DNA from: Streptomyces sp. CBMA152
Lineage (GTDB): Bacteria; Actinomycetota; Actinomycetes; Streptomycetales; Streptomycetaceae
Direction of reading: 5' to 3'
Assembly: GCF_014596475.1 (NCBI RefSeq)
Contig: NZ_MECJ01000033.1
Coordinates: 186,001 to 250,000 of the forward strand
Length of the DNA: 64,000 nucleotides
Every line of letters begins with the position of its first letter. Position 1 is the first letter of the stretch. A program made the translations under genes and the position numbers. A model generated the notes under the pieces. That model did no database searches. It saw only the letters and a list, made by a program, of their open reading frames with translations, and was not told where the DNA came from. Positions 16,080 to 24,195 of this stretch are shown piece after piece.

Positions 16080-16413
16080 GGCCCCCCACAGGCCCTTAGT
16101 CCTGCACGACCCGGAATAGTAGCCTTTACACCCCCCACATAAGCCCACAAACAAGGCACCTGACCAGGCAGTCCTCCCCACCCACCGACCGGGGCCGTTC
16201 CGCCCCCGATGCGAGGACGACTAGTAAAAGGGGTCGTTGCGGCGGGGTGTGCGGGTCGCTAAAACTGGTCCAGTCGCCGGGCACCGCCTGGCCCGTCACC
16301 GGGCCGCGGAAGCCCACGCAGGACGAACCCCCGCTTCTCCCGAGGAGCATCCGCATGCTCTCCGGAGCTGCCGCCTGCCCGCGACGCCCATGTCCCCGAC
16401 GTTAGGTCGCTCT
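16080..16413 (+). promoter_or_regulatory. gene-free leader of the SLT gene; possible c-di-AMP (ydaO-like) riboswitch
   Basis: No ORF is credible here. A -10-like TAGTAA sits at 16222. From 16255 the sequence can close a helix, GTCGC (16255-16259) with GCGAC (16381-16385). It contains GCGGAAGCCCACGCAGG, similar to the GCGGGGGACCCA-GCAGG core of actinobacterial ydaO leaders, which often precede cell-wall hydrolase genes. The internal segment is shorter and more diverged than usual, so this is only a candidate. Confidence 0.35.
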
Positions 16414-16815
16414 GTGTCGTTCGCCGCTCGTATCGCCGCCCGTAAGAAGTCCATCGCCGCCGGTGCTGCCACGCTGCTCGCCGCCGCCGGTGTCGCGGTG
16501 GCCGCTGTCCCCGCCCAGGCCGCCCCGATGGGCGCCCAGGACGTGGCCAAGCAGATGATTTCGAGCTCGGCCGAGTTCCAGTGCTTCAGCAACATCGTCA
16601 AGCACGAGTCCGGCTGGAACGTCCACGCCTCGAACCCGTCGAGCGGTGCGTACGGTCTGGTCCAGGCGCTGCCCGGCTCCAAGATGGCCGCCAAGGGTTC
16701 CGACTGGCAGACCAACCCCGCGACGCAGATCGCGTGGGGCCTGGACTACATGAACTCCCGCTACGGCAGCCCGTGCGGCGCCTGGAACTTCTGGCAGCAG
16801 AACAGCTGGTACTGA
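16414..16815 (+). CDS. secreted lytic transglycosylase-like (SLT) protein
   Basis: 133 residues from GTG 16414 (TTAGG upstream); an ATG at 16390 adds eight residues and is also possible. A signal peptide with RIAARKKS n-region and alanine-rich core ends near VPAQAAP. The mature part is a minimal SLT/Rpf-like fold: catalytic Glu in VKHESGWNV, then SSGAYGLVQALPGSKM and IAWGLDYMNSRYGSPCGAW. Two Cys residues probably form a disulfide. It likely cleaves peptidoglycan during growth or germination. The single-domain layout without LysM resembles small Streptomyces Slt proteins. Confidence 0.85.
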   Translation: MSFAARIAARKKSIAAGAATLLAAAGVAVAAVPAQAAPMGAQDVAKQMISSSAEFQCFSNIVKHESGWNVHASNPSSGAYGLVQALPGSKMAAKGSDWQTNPATQIAWGLDYMNSRYGSPCGAWNFWQQNSWY

Positions 16816-16876
16816 GCCGCACGTGCCAGCAGCTGAGTTCACCCGCGCCCCCAGGAGGGCCCGAAGGGCCCATTAA

Positions 16877-16897
16877 GGGGCGCGGGGAACTGCGCGA
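16877..16897 (+). repeat. interspersed 21-bp repeat, copy 1
   Basis: Begins GGGGCGCGGGGAACTGCG; the same 21 bp occur at 24645-24665 and 30542-30562 and inverted at 24597-24617 and 42418-42438. All copies are intergenic. Confidence 0.75.
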
Positions 16898-16957
16898 GCA
16901 ACCCAGCACGGTCCGCGGAAAAACAGGGGGTCCGGGGGCGCAGCCCCGGGAGTCCTC

Positions 16958-18127
16958 CTACAGGCGCTGGATGATCGTCGCCGTAGCCAGCGCACCCCCC
17001 GCACACATCGTCACCAGCGCGAACTCCCGATCCCGCCGCTCCAGTTCATGCAGCGCCGTCGTGATGAGCCGCGCCCCCGTCGCCCCCACCGGATGCCCCA
17101 GGGCAATGGCGCCACCGTTCACGTTCACCTTCTCCAGATCCTGGTCGAAGACCTGCGCCCACGACAGCACCACGGACGCGAACGCCTCGTTGATCTCGAC
17201 CAGGTCGATGTCCCGTAGGGACATGCCCGCCTTGCCCAGGACAGCGCGCGTCGCATCGATCGGCCCGTCCAGATGGAAGTGCGGATCCGCCCCCACCAGC
17301 GCCTGCGCCACAATCCGCGCCCGGGGCCGCAGCTTCAGCGCCCGCGCCATCCGCTTCGACGCCCACATGATCGCGGACGCACCATCCGAGATCTGCGACG
17401 AGTTCCCCGCCGTATGCACCGCCGTCGGCATCACCGGCTTCAGCCGCGCCAGCGCTTCCAGTGACGTGTCCCGCAACCCCTCGTCCCGGTCGACGAGCCG
17501 CCACATGCCCTGACCGGCCGCCTGCTCCTCCTCCGTCGTCGGCACCTGCACCGCGAACGTCTCCCGCTTGAAGCGCTCCTCGCCCCACGCCACCGCGGCC
17601 CGCTCCTGCGACCGCAGCCCGAGCGCGTCGACGCGCTCCCGCGTCAGCCCCCGGTGACGGGCGATCCGCTCGGCCGCCTCGAACTGGTTGGGCAGATCCA
17701 CGTTCCACTCGTCCGGGAACGGTTTGCCCGGCCCGTGCTTGGACCCGGACCCCAGCGGTACGCGCGACATCGCCTCCACCCCGCAGCTGATGCCCACATC
17801 CACCACCCCCGCCGCGATCATGTTCGCGACCATATGGCTGGCCTGCTGCGACGACCCGCACTGGCAGTCCACGGTGGTCGCCGCCGTCTCGTACGGCAGT
17901 CCCATCGCCAGCCACGCGTTGCGCGCGGGGTTCATGGACTGCTCGCCGGCGTGGGTGACCGTACCGCCGACGATCTGCTCGACGCAGTCGGCGTGGATCC
18001 CGGTACGGCCGAGCAGTTCACGGTAGGTCTCGCCCAGCAGATAGGCGGGATGGAGATTGGCGAGCGCGCCCCCGCGCTTGCCGATCGGCGTGCGTACGGC
18101 TTCGACGATGACGGGTTCCGCGGCCAT
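16958..18127 (-). CDS. FadA5-type steroid side-chain thiolase (acetyl-CoA acetyltransferase)
   Basis: 389 residues from ATG 18127, with GGAGAGGA seven bases upstream. The nucleophile is the second Cys of VDCQCGSSQQ (C90), as in FadA5; other family blocks are GVEAMSRV, EINEAFASV, GGAIALGHPVGATG and CAGGALAT with the second catalytic Cys. Long stretches (DLPNQFEAAERIA, HTAGNSSQISDGA, ARIVAQALVGADPHFHLDGP) match my recollection of mycobacterial FadA5 closely. FadA5 releases acetyl-CoA from 3-keto-steroid side-chain CoA esters. It is divergent from the CYP125-type gene across a 245-bp region with two near-consensus KstR boxes. The assignment is strong; a working steroid pathway in this organism is inferred. 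Confidence 0.93.
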   Translation of the reverse strand: MAAEPVIVEAVRTPIGKRGGALANLHPAYLLGETYRELLGRTGIHADCVEQIVGGTVTHAGEQSMNPARNAWLAMGLPYETAATTVDCQCGSSQQASHMVANMIAAGVVDVGISCGVEAMSRVPLGSGSKHGPGKPFPDEWNVDLPNQFEAAERIARHRGLTRERVDALGLRSQERAAVAWGEERFKRETFAVQVPTTEEEQAAGQGMWRLVDRDEGLRDTSLEALARLKPVMPTAVHTAGNSSQISDGASAIMWASKRMARALKLRPRARIVAQALVGADPHFHLDGPIDATRAVLGKAGMSLRDIDLVEINEAFASVVLSWAQVFDQDLEKVNVNGGAIALGHPVGATGARLITTALHELERRDREFALVTMCAGGALATATIIQRL

Positions 18128-18214
18128 GAGCTCGTCCTCTCCTCACGCAGTCGCCGGGGGCCTCCCGGAGCCGCCACGGCGACCGGACAAGATCGAATCA
18201 GATCGGATCAGGTC

Positions 18215-18236
18215 GAACTAGTACGCGTTCTAGTTC
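18215..18236. promoter_or_regulatory. inverted repeat with near-consensus KstR box (thiolase side)
   Basis: GAACTAG (18215-18221) and CTAGTTC (18230-18236) are perfect 7-bp arms. The inner TAGTACGCGTTCTA (18219-18232) matches the KstR consensus except for one base (T instead of A at position 4). It lies 88 bp upstream of the thiolase start. Confidence 0.55.
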
Positions 18237-18339
18237 TCAGTGCAGTCTGGTGAGACTTACCCCCGGTACGCAAGGGTTGTGCACGCACCACACGCGCTCC
18301 CGCGCCCGCAACGGATCCCGTACCGCCCCTTGCCACTTG

Positions 18340-18353
18340 TAGAACCCGTTACT
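18340..18353 (+). promoter_or_regulatory. near-consensus KstR box in the P450 promoter
   Basis: TAGAACCCGTTACT matches TNNAACNNGTTNNA except at the last base. It lies between a candidate -35 (TTGCCA, 18330-18335) and -10 (TACCTT, 18353-18358) with 17-bp spacing, a repressor position. Predicted transcription would start only a few bases before ATG 18373. Confidence 0.5.
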
Positions 18354-18372
18354 ACCTTTCAGTCAAATTCTG

Positions 18373-19659
18373 ATGGGTCGTCAGACAAGTGGCGACCAGA
18401 TGCAGATGGAGTTGCCGATGCGCTGCCCCCACCTTCCCGAGGGGTTCGACTTCACCGACCCCGACCTGCTCCAGGCCCGCGTCCCGTACCCGGAGTTCGC
18501 CGAGGCCCGGCAGACGGCCCCGGTCCTCTGGTGCCCGCAGCCGCACGGCATCGCCGGCTTCGGCGACGACGGCTACTGGGTGGTGACGCGGCACGCCGAC
18601 GTCAAATACGTGTCCACGCACCCGGAGTTGTTCTCCTCCACCACCAACACGGCCGTCATCCGCTTCAACGAGAACATCAGCCGCGACCAGATCGAGGTCC
18701 AGCGGCTGATCATGCTGAACATGGACCCGCCGGAGCACACCCGCGTCCGCCAGATCGTCCAGCGCGGCTTCACCCCCCGCGCGATCCGCTCGCTGGAGGG
18801 CGCGCTACGGGACCGCGCCCGCCGCATAGTCGACACGGCCCTCGCCGCCTCCAAGGGCCGCGACTCCTTCGACTTCGTCACCAACATCGCCGTCGAACTC
18901 CCCCTCCAGGCCATCGCCGAACTCATCGGCGTCCCGCAGGAGGACCGTACGAAGATCTTCGACTGGTCCAACAAGATGGCGGCGTACGACGACCCCGAGT
19001 ACGCCATCACCGAGGAGATCGGCGCCGAGGCCGCCATGGAGATCGTGTCGTACGCGATGAACCTCGCGGCGGCGCGCAAGGAGTGTCCGGCGAAGGACAT
19101 CGTGTCGACGCTGGTCGCGGCCGAGGGCGAAGGCAACCTGCTGGCCGACGAGTTCGGCTTCTTCGTCATCCTGCTCGCCGTCGCGGGCAACGAGACGACG
19201 CGCAACGCCATCAGCCATGGCATGCACGCGTTCCTCACCCACCCCGACCAGTGGGAACTCTACAAACGCGAACGCCCCGAGACGGCGGCCGAGGAGATCG
19301 TGCGCTGGGCGACGCCGGTGGTGTCCTTCCAGCGTACGGCGACACAGGACACGGAACTCGGCGGCCAGAAGATCAAGGCGGGCGACCGGGTAGGCCTGTT
19401 CTACTCGTCGGCGAACAACGACCCCGAACTATTCGCTCAGCCAGAGAAGTTCGACATCCTCCGCGACCCGAACCCGCACCTCGGCTTCGGCGGCGGAGGC
19501 CCGCACTTCTGCCTGGGCAAGTCGCTGGCGGTCCTCGAAATCAACCTGATCTTCAACGCCATCGCCGACGCCCTGCCCAACCTCACCCTCGCGGGCGCCC
19601 CACGCCGCCTGCGCTCGGCCTGGCTGAACGGCATCAAGGAACTTCAGGTCACGCCGTAA
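18373..19659 (+). CDS. CYP125-type cytochrome P450 (steroid C26/C27 monooxygenase)
   Basis: Up to 428 residues from ATG 18373; in-frame ATGs at 18400 and 18406 are alternatives, and none has a clear Shine-Dalgarno. P450 hallmarks: I-helix AVAGNETTRNA (oxygen activation), ExxR within ETAAEEIVRWATP, heme loop GFGGGGPHFCLG with the axial Cys, then INLIFNAIADALP. Blocks such as EVQRLIMLNMDPPEHTR, GFTPRAI and PLQAIAELIGVPQEDR are those of CYP125, which hydroxylates the terminal side-chain methyl of cholesterol or cholestenone. Divergence from a FadA5-type thiolase supports the steroid reading. The redox partner could be the ferredoxin at 6056. Its last 11 bp overlap the convergent DUF397 gene. Confidence 0.93.
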   Translation: MGRQTSGDQMQMELPMRCPHLPEGFDFTDPDLLQARVPYPEFAEARQTAPVLWCPQPHGIAGFGDDGYWVVTRHADVKYVSTHPELFSSTTNTAVIRFNENISRDQIEVQRLIMLNMDPPEHTRVRQIVQRGFTPRAIRSLEGALRDRARRIVDTALAASKGRDSFDFVTNIAVELPLQAIAELIGVPQEDRTKIFDWSNKMAAYDDPEYAITEEIGAEAAMEIVSYAMNLAAARKECPAKDIVSTLVAAEGEGNLLADEFGFFVILLAVAGNETTRNAISHGMHAFLTHPDQWELYKRERPETAAEEIVRWATPVVSFQRTATQDTELGGQKIKAGDRVGLFYSSANNDPELFAQPEKFDILRDPNPHLGFGGGGPHFCLGKSLAVLEINLIFNAIADALPNLTLAGAPRRLRSAWLNGIKELQVTP

Positions 19660-19918
19660 CGGACCGCACGAACGCGCCGAACGCGGCGGGAGTGAACATG
19701 ATCGCCGGGCCGTCTGGATTCTTGGAGTCGCGGACGGCTACGGCGTGGGGGAGGTCGGCGATCTGTATGCACTCGCCGCCCTGGTCACCGCTATACGAGG
19801 ACTTGCGCCAGGCGGCACCGTGGAGGGTGGCGCACTCGACGCACTCACCGCCCTGGTTACCGCTGTAACTCGACTTACGCCACTGGGCGTCCGCCAGCTC
19901 CGAGTGGTTGCTCGCCAT
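19649..19918 (-). CDS. DUF397 protein with two tandem DUF397 units
   Basis: 89 residues from ATG 19918, with GGAGG six bases upstream. The motif WRKSSYSGNQGGECVECA (~13) recurs as WRKSSYSGDQGGECIQIA (~37), followed by AVAVRDSKNPDGPAIMFTP, the standard DUF397 ending. Normal family members have one unit. The start lies 44 bp inside the XRE gene, so the pair is cotranscribed. In WhiJ-type systems such small proteins antagonise the XRE partner to permit development. Confidence 0.92.
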   Translation of the reverse strand: MASNHSELADAQWRKSSYSGNQGGECVECATLHGAAWRKSSYSGDQGGECIQIADLPHAVAVRDSKNPDGPAIMFTPAAFGAFVRSVTA

Positions 19919-20726
19919 AGCGTTCCTCCATCACCTGCCGGATCAGCTCTGCCGAGTCCCGCAAAGACAAGGAGGCTGCCTGGAGGTGATCGTAATAGAG
20001 GGAACACTCCTTGACGATATCCGGGTTGGCCGTTGGGTGCCCCATCCCGTAGCCCTCGGTGTAGACGATCGCAGGGTCATCGGAGAAGCGGAAGACGGTG
20101 AAGGAACCTTGCAGCCCGGCATGGGCCCCGACCTCGTACGGCAGCACCTGGATGTTGACTTGCGGGACGTTCTCGTAACTCAACAGGCGCTCAAGTTGTT
20201 CTCGCATCACGCCCGCCCCACCGATGTCCTGGCGCAACGCCGCCTCTCCGAGGATCGCCCACAGCACCGGGCGCTTCTCCTTCTGCAGGATCCGCTGCCG
20301 AGCGAGTCGGACCGTCGTCCGATCGTCCAGCTTGGCGGCATCCACCGCACCGAGCACCGCACGCGCGTACGCCTTGGTCTGGAGCAGTCCATGCACCATG
20401 TGCGTTTGAAAGGTGTCGATCTCGATCGCTCGCGACTCCAGCTCCGCAACCTGCTGAAACCAAGCGGGAAGTTGGCTTCGTAGCACGAGCGGCAACAGCC
20501 GGGACAGCAGTCCGCCAGTCCCGAGCGCGATGTCCGCGCGCTCACTGAAGTCCGACGTCGGCAGCTTCCGCGCCGTCTCGATCTGACCGATGAGTGAGCC
20601 TGTGTACGAGATGATCGCGCCCAGTTGTTTCTGGGTGAGCCCGACCGCCTCGCGGTAGCGGCGCAGCTCGTATCCGTAGTAGTCGAGCGGCGACGCGCTC
20701 GGGTCGAGGACGTTGATGTGGACCAC
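19875..20726 (-). CDS. XRE-family regulator with DUF5753 (WhiJ-type)
   Basis: 283 residues from GTG 20726, chosen for the excellent AGGAGGT seven bases upstream; upstream in-frame codons lack one. The N-terminal helix-turn-helix (GYELRRYREAVGLTQKQLGAII..GSLIGQIETARKLP) is followed by the ~180-residue DUF5753 effector region (VHGLLQTKAYARAVL, RQRILQKEKRPVLWAILGEAALR, NIQVLPYEVGAHAGLQGSF). It overlaps the DUF397 gene and is divergent from an ATPase-like gene. This is the Streptomyces trio that controls development and secondary metabolism. DNA target unknown; autoregulation at 20727-20820 is likely. Confidence 0.93.
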   Translation of the reverse strand: MVHINVLDPSASPLDYYGYELRRYREAVGLTQKQLGAIISYTGSLIGQIETARKLPTSDFSERADIALGTGGLLSRLLPLVLRSQLPAWFQQVAELESRAIEIDTFQTHMVHGLLQTKAYARAVLGAVDAAKLDDRTTVRLARQRILQKEKRPVLWAILGEAALRQDIGGAGVMREQLERLLSYENVPQVNIQVLPYEVGAHAGLQGSFTVFRFSDDPAIVYTEGYGMGHPTANPDIVKECSLYYDHLQAASLSLRDSAELIRQVMEERYGEQPLGAGGRPVA

Positions 20727-20820
20727 GGCGGGTACCTCCTCGGGCTCAACTCCGCTTACTTTCAAGCGGGTTGTATTCGTTCCGTAGCCGAGAGTAGCCA
20801 TCACGCGGCACGCTCGTACC

Positions 20821-21276
20821 GTGAACGACAATTCCCAGTACGGCATGCGCTTCACGGTCGGCGCGCACTCAGCCCGCCATGTACGCAGGATCGTCCGTAC
20901 CCACCTCGCCCAGTGGGCCATGCCCGAGCTGTCGGAGGCGGCGGAGCTCGCCGTGACCGAACTGCTCGCGAACGTGGTGCGCCATGTGCCCGACCGCTAC
21001 TGCGTGTTGAAGCTCAGGCGCACGCCCCACGGCGTACGGGTCGAGGTGTCGGACGGCTTCCCGCAACTGCCGCTCCCCAGAACCGCGTCGGACGACGACG
21101 AGTCGGGCCGGGGCCTGGTCCTGCTCGACGCGGTCGTCGACAAGTGGGGCGTCTCCCCCGGCCTGACGAAGACGGGCAAGACGATCTGGTTCGAGTGCGG
21201 GACGCCACCGCCCGCTTCCTCGACCGCGCTCCCCGTCCGCTCCGTAATAGACCTTGATGAACCCTCCTGCGACTGA
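20821..21276 (+). CDS. HATPase_c_2 (RsbW-like) regulatory ATPase
   Basis: 151 residues from GTG 20821. The N box is ELAVTELLANVVRHV, the G1-like box VEVSDGFP with its Asp, and the later glycine-rich ESGRGLVLLDAVVDKWG. This is the compact anti-sigma-factor-type ATPase fold without sensor or membrane parts. It completes the WhiJ-type trio with the divergent XRE and DUF397 genes. Only 94 bp separate the divergent starts, so promoters overlap. Partner proteins cannot be read from sequence. Confidence 0.9.
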   Translation: MNDNSQYGMRFTVGAHSARHVRRIVRTHLAQWAMPELSEAAELAVTELLANVVRHVPDRYCVLKLRRTPHGVRVEVSDGFPQLPLPRTASDDDESGRGLVLLDAVVDKWGVSPGLTKTGKTIWFECGTPPPASSTALPVRSVIDLDEPSCD

Positions 21277-21280
21277 AACA

Positions 21281-21304
21281 GTTGAGATCGAACATGATCT
21301 CAAC
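21281..21304. promoter_or_regulatory. perfect 9-bp inverted repeat before the PPOX-family gene
   Basis: GTTGAGATC and GATCTCAAC flank GAACAT, ending 15 bp before ATG 21320. The compact dyad is a likely operator for a dimeric regulator of the PPOX-family gene. It also supports 21320 rather than an upstream start, which would place the dyad in coding sequence. Confidence 0.6.
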
Positions 21305-21319
21305 CGGATCGGTGGGGGA

Positions 21320-22009
21320 ATGAGCACCCAGGAACAGAATCAGCAGCTCGCGGTCACCGAGCGCACGCGGCATCGGCGGCTGCGGGAGCAGGGCAGTACC
21401 AGCGTGGCCGACCTCGACGCGATCCTTCGCGCCGGGTTCGTCTGTCATCTCGGCGTCGTCGTCGACGGGGTGCCGATGGTCGTGCCGACCGTGTACGGGG
21501 TCGACTTCGGGACGCGGACGTTGTACGTGCATGGGTCCGTGGCCAGTCGTAGCCTCGTACAGGCGCCTGACGCCACCGTCTGCGTGACCGTGACGCACAT
21601 CGACGGGCTCGTGCTCGCGCGGTCGGTGTTCGAGCACGGGGTCAACTACCGCAGCGCCATGGTGTACGCCGTGCCCCGGCTGATCGCGGACGGGGACGAG
21701 CTGCTGCACGGGCTGCGGGTGGTGACCGAGCAGTGCGCGCCGGGGCAGTGGGAGTACGCGCGCCGGCCCAACCGCAAGGAACTCGCGGCCACTTCGCTGC
21801 TCGCGCTCTCGCTGGACGAGGCGTCCGTGAAGACGGCGTCCGGCCCGCCCCAGGACGGGGACGGGCCGGACGGTGAACTCGGGCTGTGGGCCGGGGTGAT
21901 ACCGATGCGGAGCTACTTCGACGCGCCGGAGCCCGACCCGGCTCTGCCCGCCGGCATCGCCTTGCCGCCCCATGTCGCGGCCCTGGGCCCGGGCAGGTCC
22001 GGCAGCTGA
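21320..22009 (+). CDS. pyridoxamine 5'-phosphate oxidase-family flavin/heme-binding protein
   Basis: 229 residues from ATG 21320. Split-barrel features: GFVCHLGVVVDGVPMVVPTVYG and LYVHGSVASRSLV, then TVTHIDGLVLARSVFEHGVNYRSAMVYAVPR. The latter is the HugZ/PPOX pattern for FMN, F420 or heme binding. The ligand cannot be fixed from sequence. It is preceded by a tight inverted repeat and overlaps by 97 bp, tail to tail, with the GT87-PAP2 gene on the other strand. Overproduction of either transcript could interfere with the other. Confidence 0.88.
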   Translation: MSTQEQNQQLAVTERTRHRRLREQGSTSVADLDAILRAGFVCHLGVVVDGVPMVVPTVYGVDFGTRTLYVHGSVASRSLVQAPDATVCVTVTHIDGLVLARSVFEHGVNYRSAMVYAVPRLIADGDELLHGLRVVTEQCAPGQWEYARRPNRKELAATSLLALSLDEASVKTASGPPQDGDGPDGELGLWAGVIPMRSYFDAPEPDPALPAGIALPPHVAALGPGRSGS

Positions 22010-23982
22010 ATCCCGCGCGGCCCGGCCAGTACGTGGACGAGGGCGAAGCCCGCGCCGACGACCGTCGCGCCGCCGATCGCGTCGAGGACCCAGTGGTTGG
22101 CGGTGGTGATGATCGCGCAGACCGTGAAGAGAGGATGTAGGAGGCCAAGGGCCTTCATCCACAGCTTCGGCGCCACCACCGCGATCACGATGCCGCACCA
22201 CAGGGACCATCCGAAGTGCAGCGACGGCATCGCCGCGTACTGGTTGGTGACCTGCGTCATCGGGCCGTACTCCGGGTTCGCCAGATCCTGCGGGCCGTGG
22301 ACCGTGTCGATGAACCCCATGCCCGGCATCAGGCGCGGCGGCGCCAGCGGGAAGAGCCAGAAGCCGACCAGGCCGAGCAGCGTCGCGAAGCCGAGGGCGG
22401 AGCGGGCCCAGCGGTAGTCGGCCGGGCGGCGTACGTACAGGACGCCCAGGATCGTCAGCGGGACGATGAAGTGGAACGTCTCGTAGTAGAAGTTGAAGAA
22501 CGACAGCAGCCATTTCGCGTGCTGGATCGAGTGGTTCGCCCAGTGCTCGATGTCGATGTGGAGCGCGCGCTCGATCGACACGACGGTCCGGCCGTGCGCC
22601 TCCGCCGTCTCGCGCCCGGCGCTCGCGGCGAGGCGGATGTGCGAGTACGCGGAGTAGCCGACGCGGATGACCAGCAGTTCCATCAGCAGGTTCGGGCGGC
22701 TCAACACCCGGCGCCAGAACGGCAGCAGCGGGACTTTGGCCCAGCGCGCCGGGGCCGACGTCCCGTACTCCGTGGGGATCGGCGCGCGGAAGTGTTTGGA
22801 GGTGCGCGGAAGGAACGGGACGGCGCACGCGGCGACGAGCGCCGTGATGAGGGGAACGTTGTCACGTATCGCGTACAGCGCCGACATGTTCGGCAGCAGG
22901 ACCGTGCCCGGCAGCGTCATGACGAGGACGACGACGGCGGGCCACGCCAGCCGGTCGCGGGCCTTGGCTCCGACCCGGCCGACCATCGCGAGCAGCACCC
23001 ACAGCAGTTGGTGCTGCCAGGCGGTCGGCGAGACGGCGACCGCGACGCAGCCGGTGAGGGCGACGGCGAGGAGGAGTTGGCCGTCGCGCGCGTAGCGGAC
23101 CGCTCGGCGCAGCCCGAGGAAGATGACGGCGGCGGCGAGCACCAGGAACAGCGCGATCTCCAACGGCCCCTCCAGGCCGAGCCGGAGCAGCGCGCCGTGC
23201 AGCGACTGGTTGGCGAGGCTGTCGGCGCGCGCGCCGAGCCCCGCGCCCGCCACATGGTGCACCCAGTACGTCCAGGAGTCGTGCGGCATGACCGCCCAGG
23301 TCAGGGCGGTGGCGGCGGCGAAGGTCCCGGCGGTGGTGACGGCCGCGCGTCTGCGTCCGGTGAGCCAGAGCAGCGGGACGAAGAGCAGCACGGTCGGCTG
23401 GAGGGCGGCGCCGATGCCGATGAGGACCCCGGACCCGCGTTCACCCCGTACGGCGAAACAGCCGAGCAGGACGAGGAGCACCGGGATGATGCTGGTCTGG
23501 CCGGTGGTGAGGGCGTTGCGGACGGGCAGCGAGACCATCAACAGGCTGATGGCGACGGGCGCGGCGAGCAGCTGGCTGCGCCGCGAGATCGGTCCCGGCA
23601 GGGCGCGGGCGACGATGACGCCGATCACGGCGACGAGGAGAAGTGTCGAGAACGTCCAGGCGACGCCGAGCGCCTTCTCGGCGGAGTGGGTGAGCGGTTT
23701 GAGTACTAAACCGGCGAACGGGGTGCCGGTGAAGTGTTCCTTGTCGTAGAGCGAGCCCTTCACATGCAGAACACCATTGACGCCGTCGACGCTGTTGACG
23801 CCGGTCCAGGTCTCCAGGTCGGTGAGCCGTTGACCCGGTGGGAGCCGCAGGACGTGAGCCATCTGCCGTATCGCGAGCACTGCGGCGACCAGCCACAGGG
23901 CCACCCGGGCCATGCTCATCCTGGTGTCGGCGGACCCCGTGTCCACCGTGCTGCCGCGCTGGCCGTGCTCCGCTTTCGCCAC
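21913..23982 (-). CDS. bifunctional GT87-like mannosyltransferase / PAP2 phosphatase membrane protein
   Basis: 689 residues from GTG 23982 (GGGAGGT ten bases upstream); an ATG at 23919 is an alternative. The N-terminal ~400 residues have about nine membrane helices with an early extracytoplasmic acidic segment (LTDLETWTGVNSVDGVNGV), as in GT87 mannosyltransferases that use polyprenyl-phosphate-mannose. A second block (~430-660) is PAP2-like, with MPSLHFGWSLW and ITTANHWVLDAIGGA giving the PSxH and NHxxxD motifs of AUR1-type inositol-phosphate transferases. The fusion suggests lipid-linked glycan or phosphoinositide synthesis at the membrane. Substrate unknown. Confidence 0.9.
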   Translation of the reverse strand: MAKAEHGQRGSTVDTGSADTRMSMARVALWLVAAVLAIRQMAHVLRLPPGQRLTDLETWTGVNSVDGVNGVLHVKGSLYDKEHFTGTPFAGLVLKPLTHSAEKALGVAWTFSTLLLVAVIGVIVARALPGPISRRSQLLAAPVAISLLMVSLPVRNALTTGQTSIIPVLLVLLGCFAVRGERGSGVLIGIGAALQPTVLLFVPLLWLTGRRRAAVTTAGTFAAATALTWAVMPHDSWTYWVHHVAGAGLGARADSLANQSLHGALLRLGLEGPLEIALFLVLAAAVIFLGLRRAVRYARDGQLLLAVALTGCVAVAVSPTAWQHQLLWVLLAMVGRVGAKARDRLAWPAVVVLVMTLPGTVLLPNMSALYAIRDNVPLITALVAACAVPFLPRTSKHFRAPIPTEYGTSAPARWAKVPLLPFWRRVLSRPNLLMELLVIRVGYSAYSHIRLAASAGRETAEAHGRTVVSIERALHIDIEHWANHSIQHAKWLLSFFNFYYETFHFIVPLTILGVLYVRRPADYRWARSALGFATLLGLVGFWLFPLAPPRLMPGMGFIDTVHGPQDLANPEYGPMTQVTNQYAAMPSLHFGWSLWCGIVIAVVAPKLWMKALGLLHPLFTVCAIITTANHWVLDAIGGATVVGAGFALVHVLAGPRGIQLPDLPGPRAATWGGKAMPAGRAGSGSGASK

Positions 23983-24195
23983 GCCCCGCCGAACCTCCCA
24001 CCGTTCTTCTGGTCGAGTTCCCGCCGCCCCCGGCTCCGGGGCGGCATCCCTAGAGCCTTGCACCACCCGGATGAGAAGACTCAGGCAACCCCCATTTCGC
24101 CTGACAGTCATCGGTGTTTCGACCGAAATCACGTTTGCGCGAATCCGCAACGTACCGGAACGGGGGCGGCGGGGCGGGGTGGTTATTGTCGAGGC

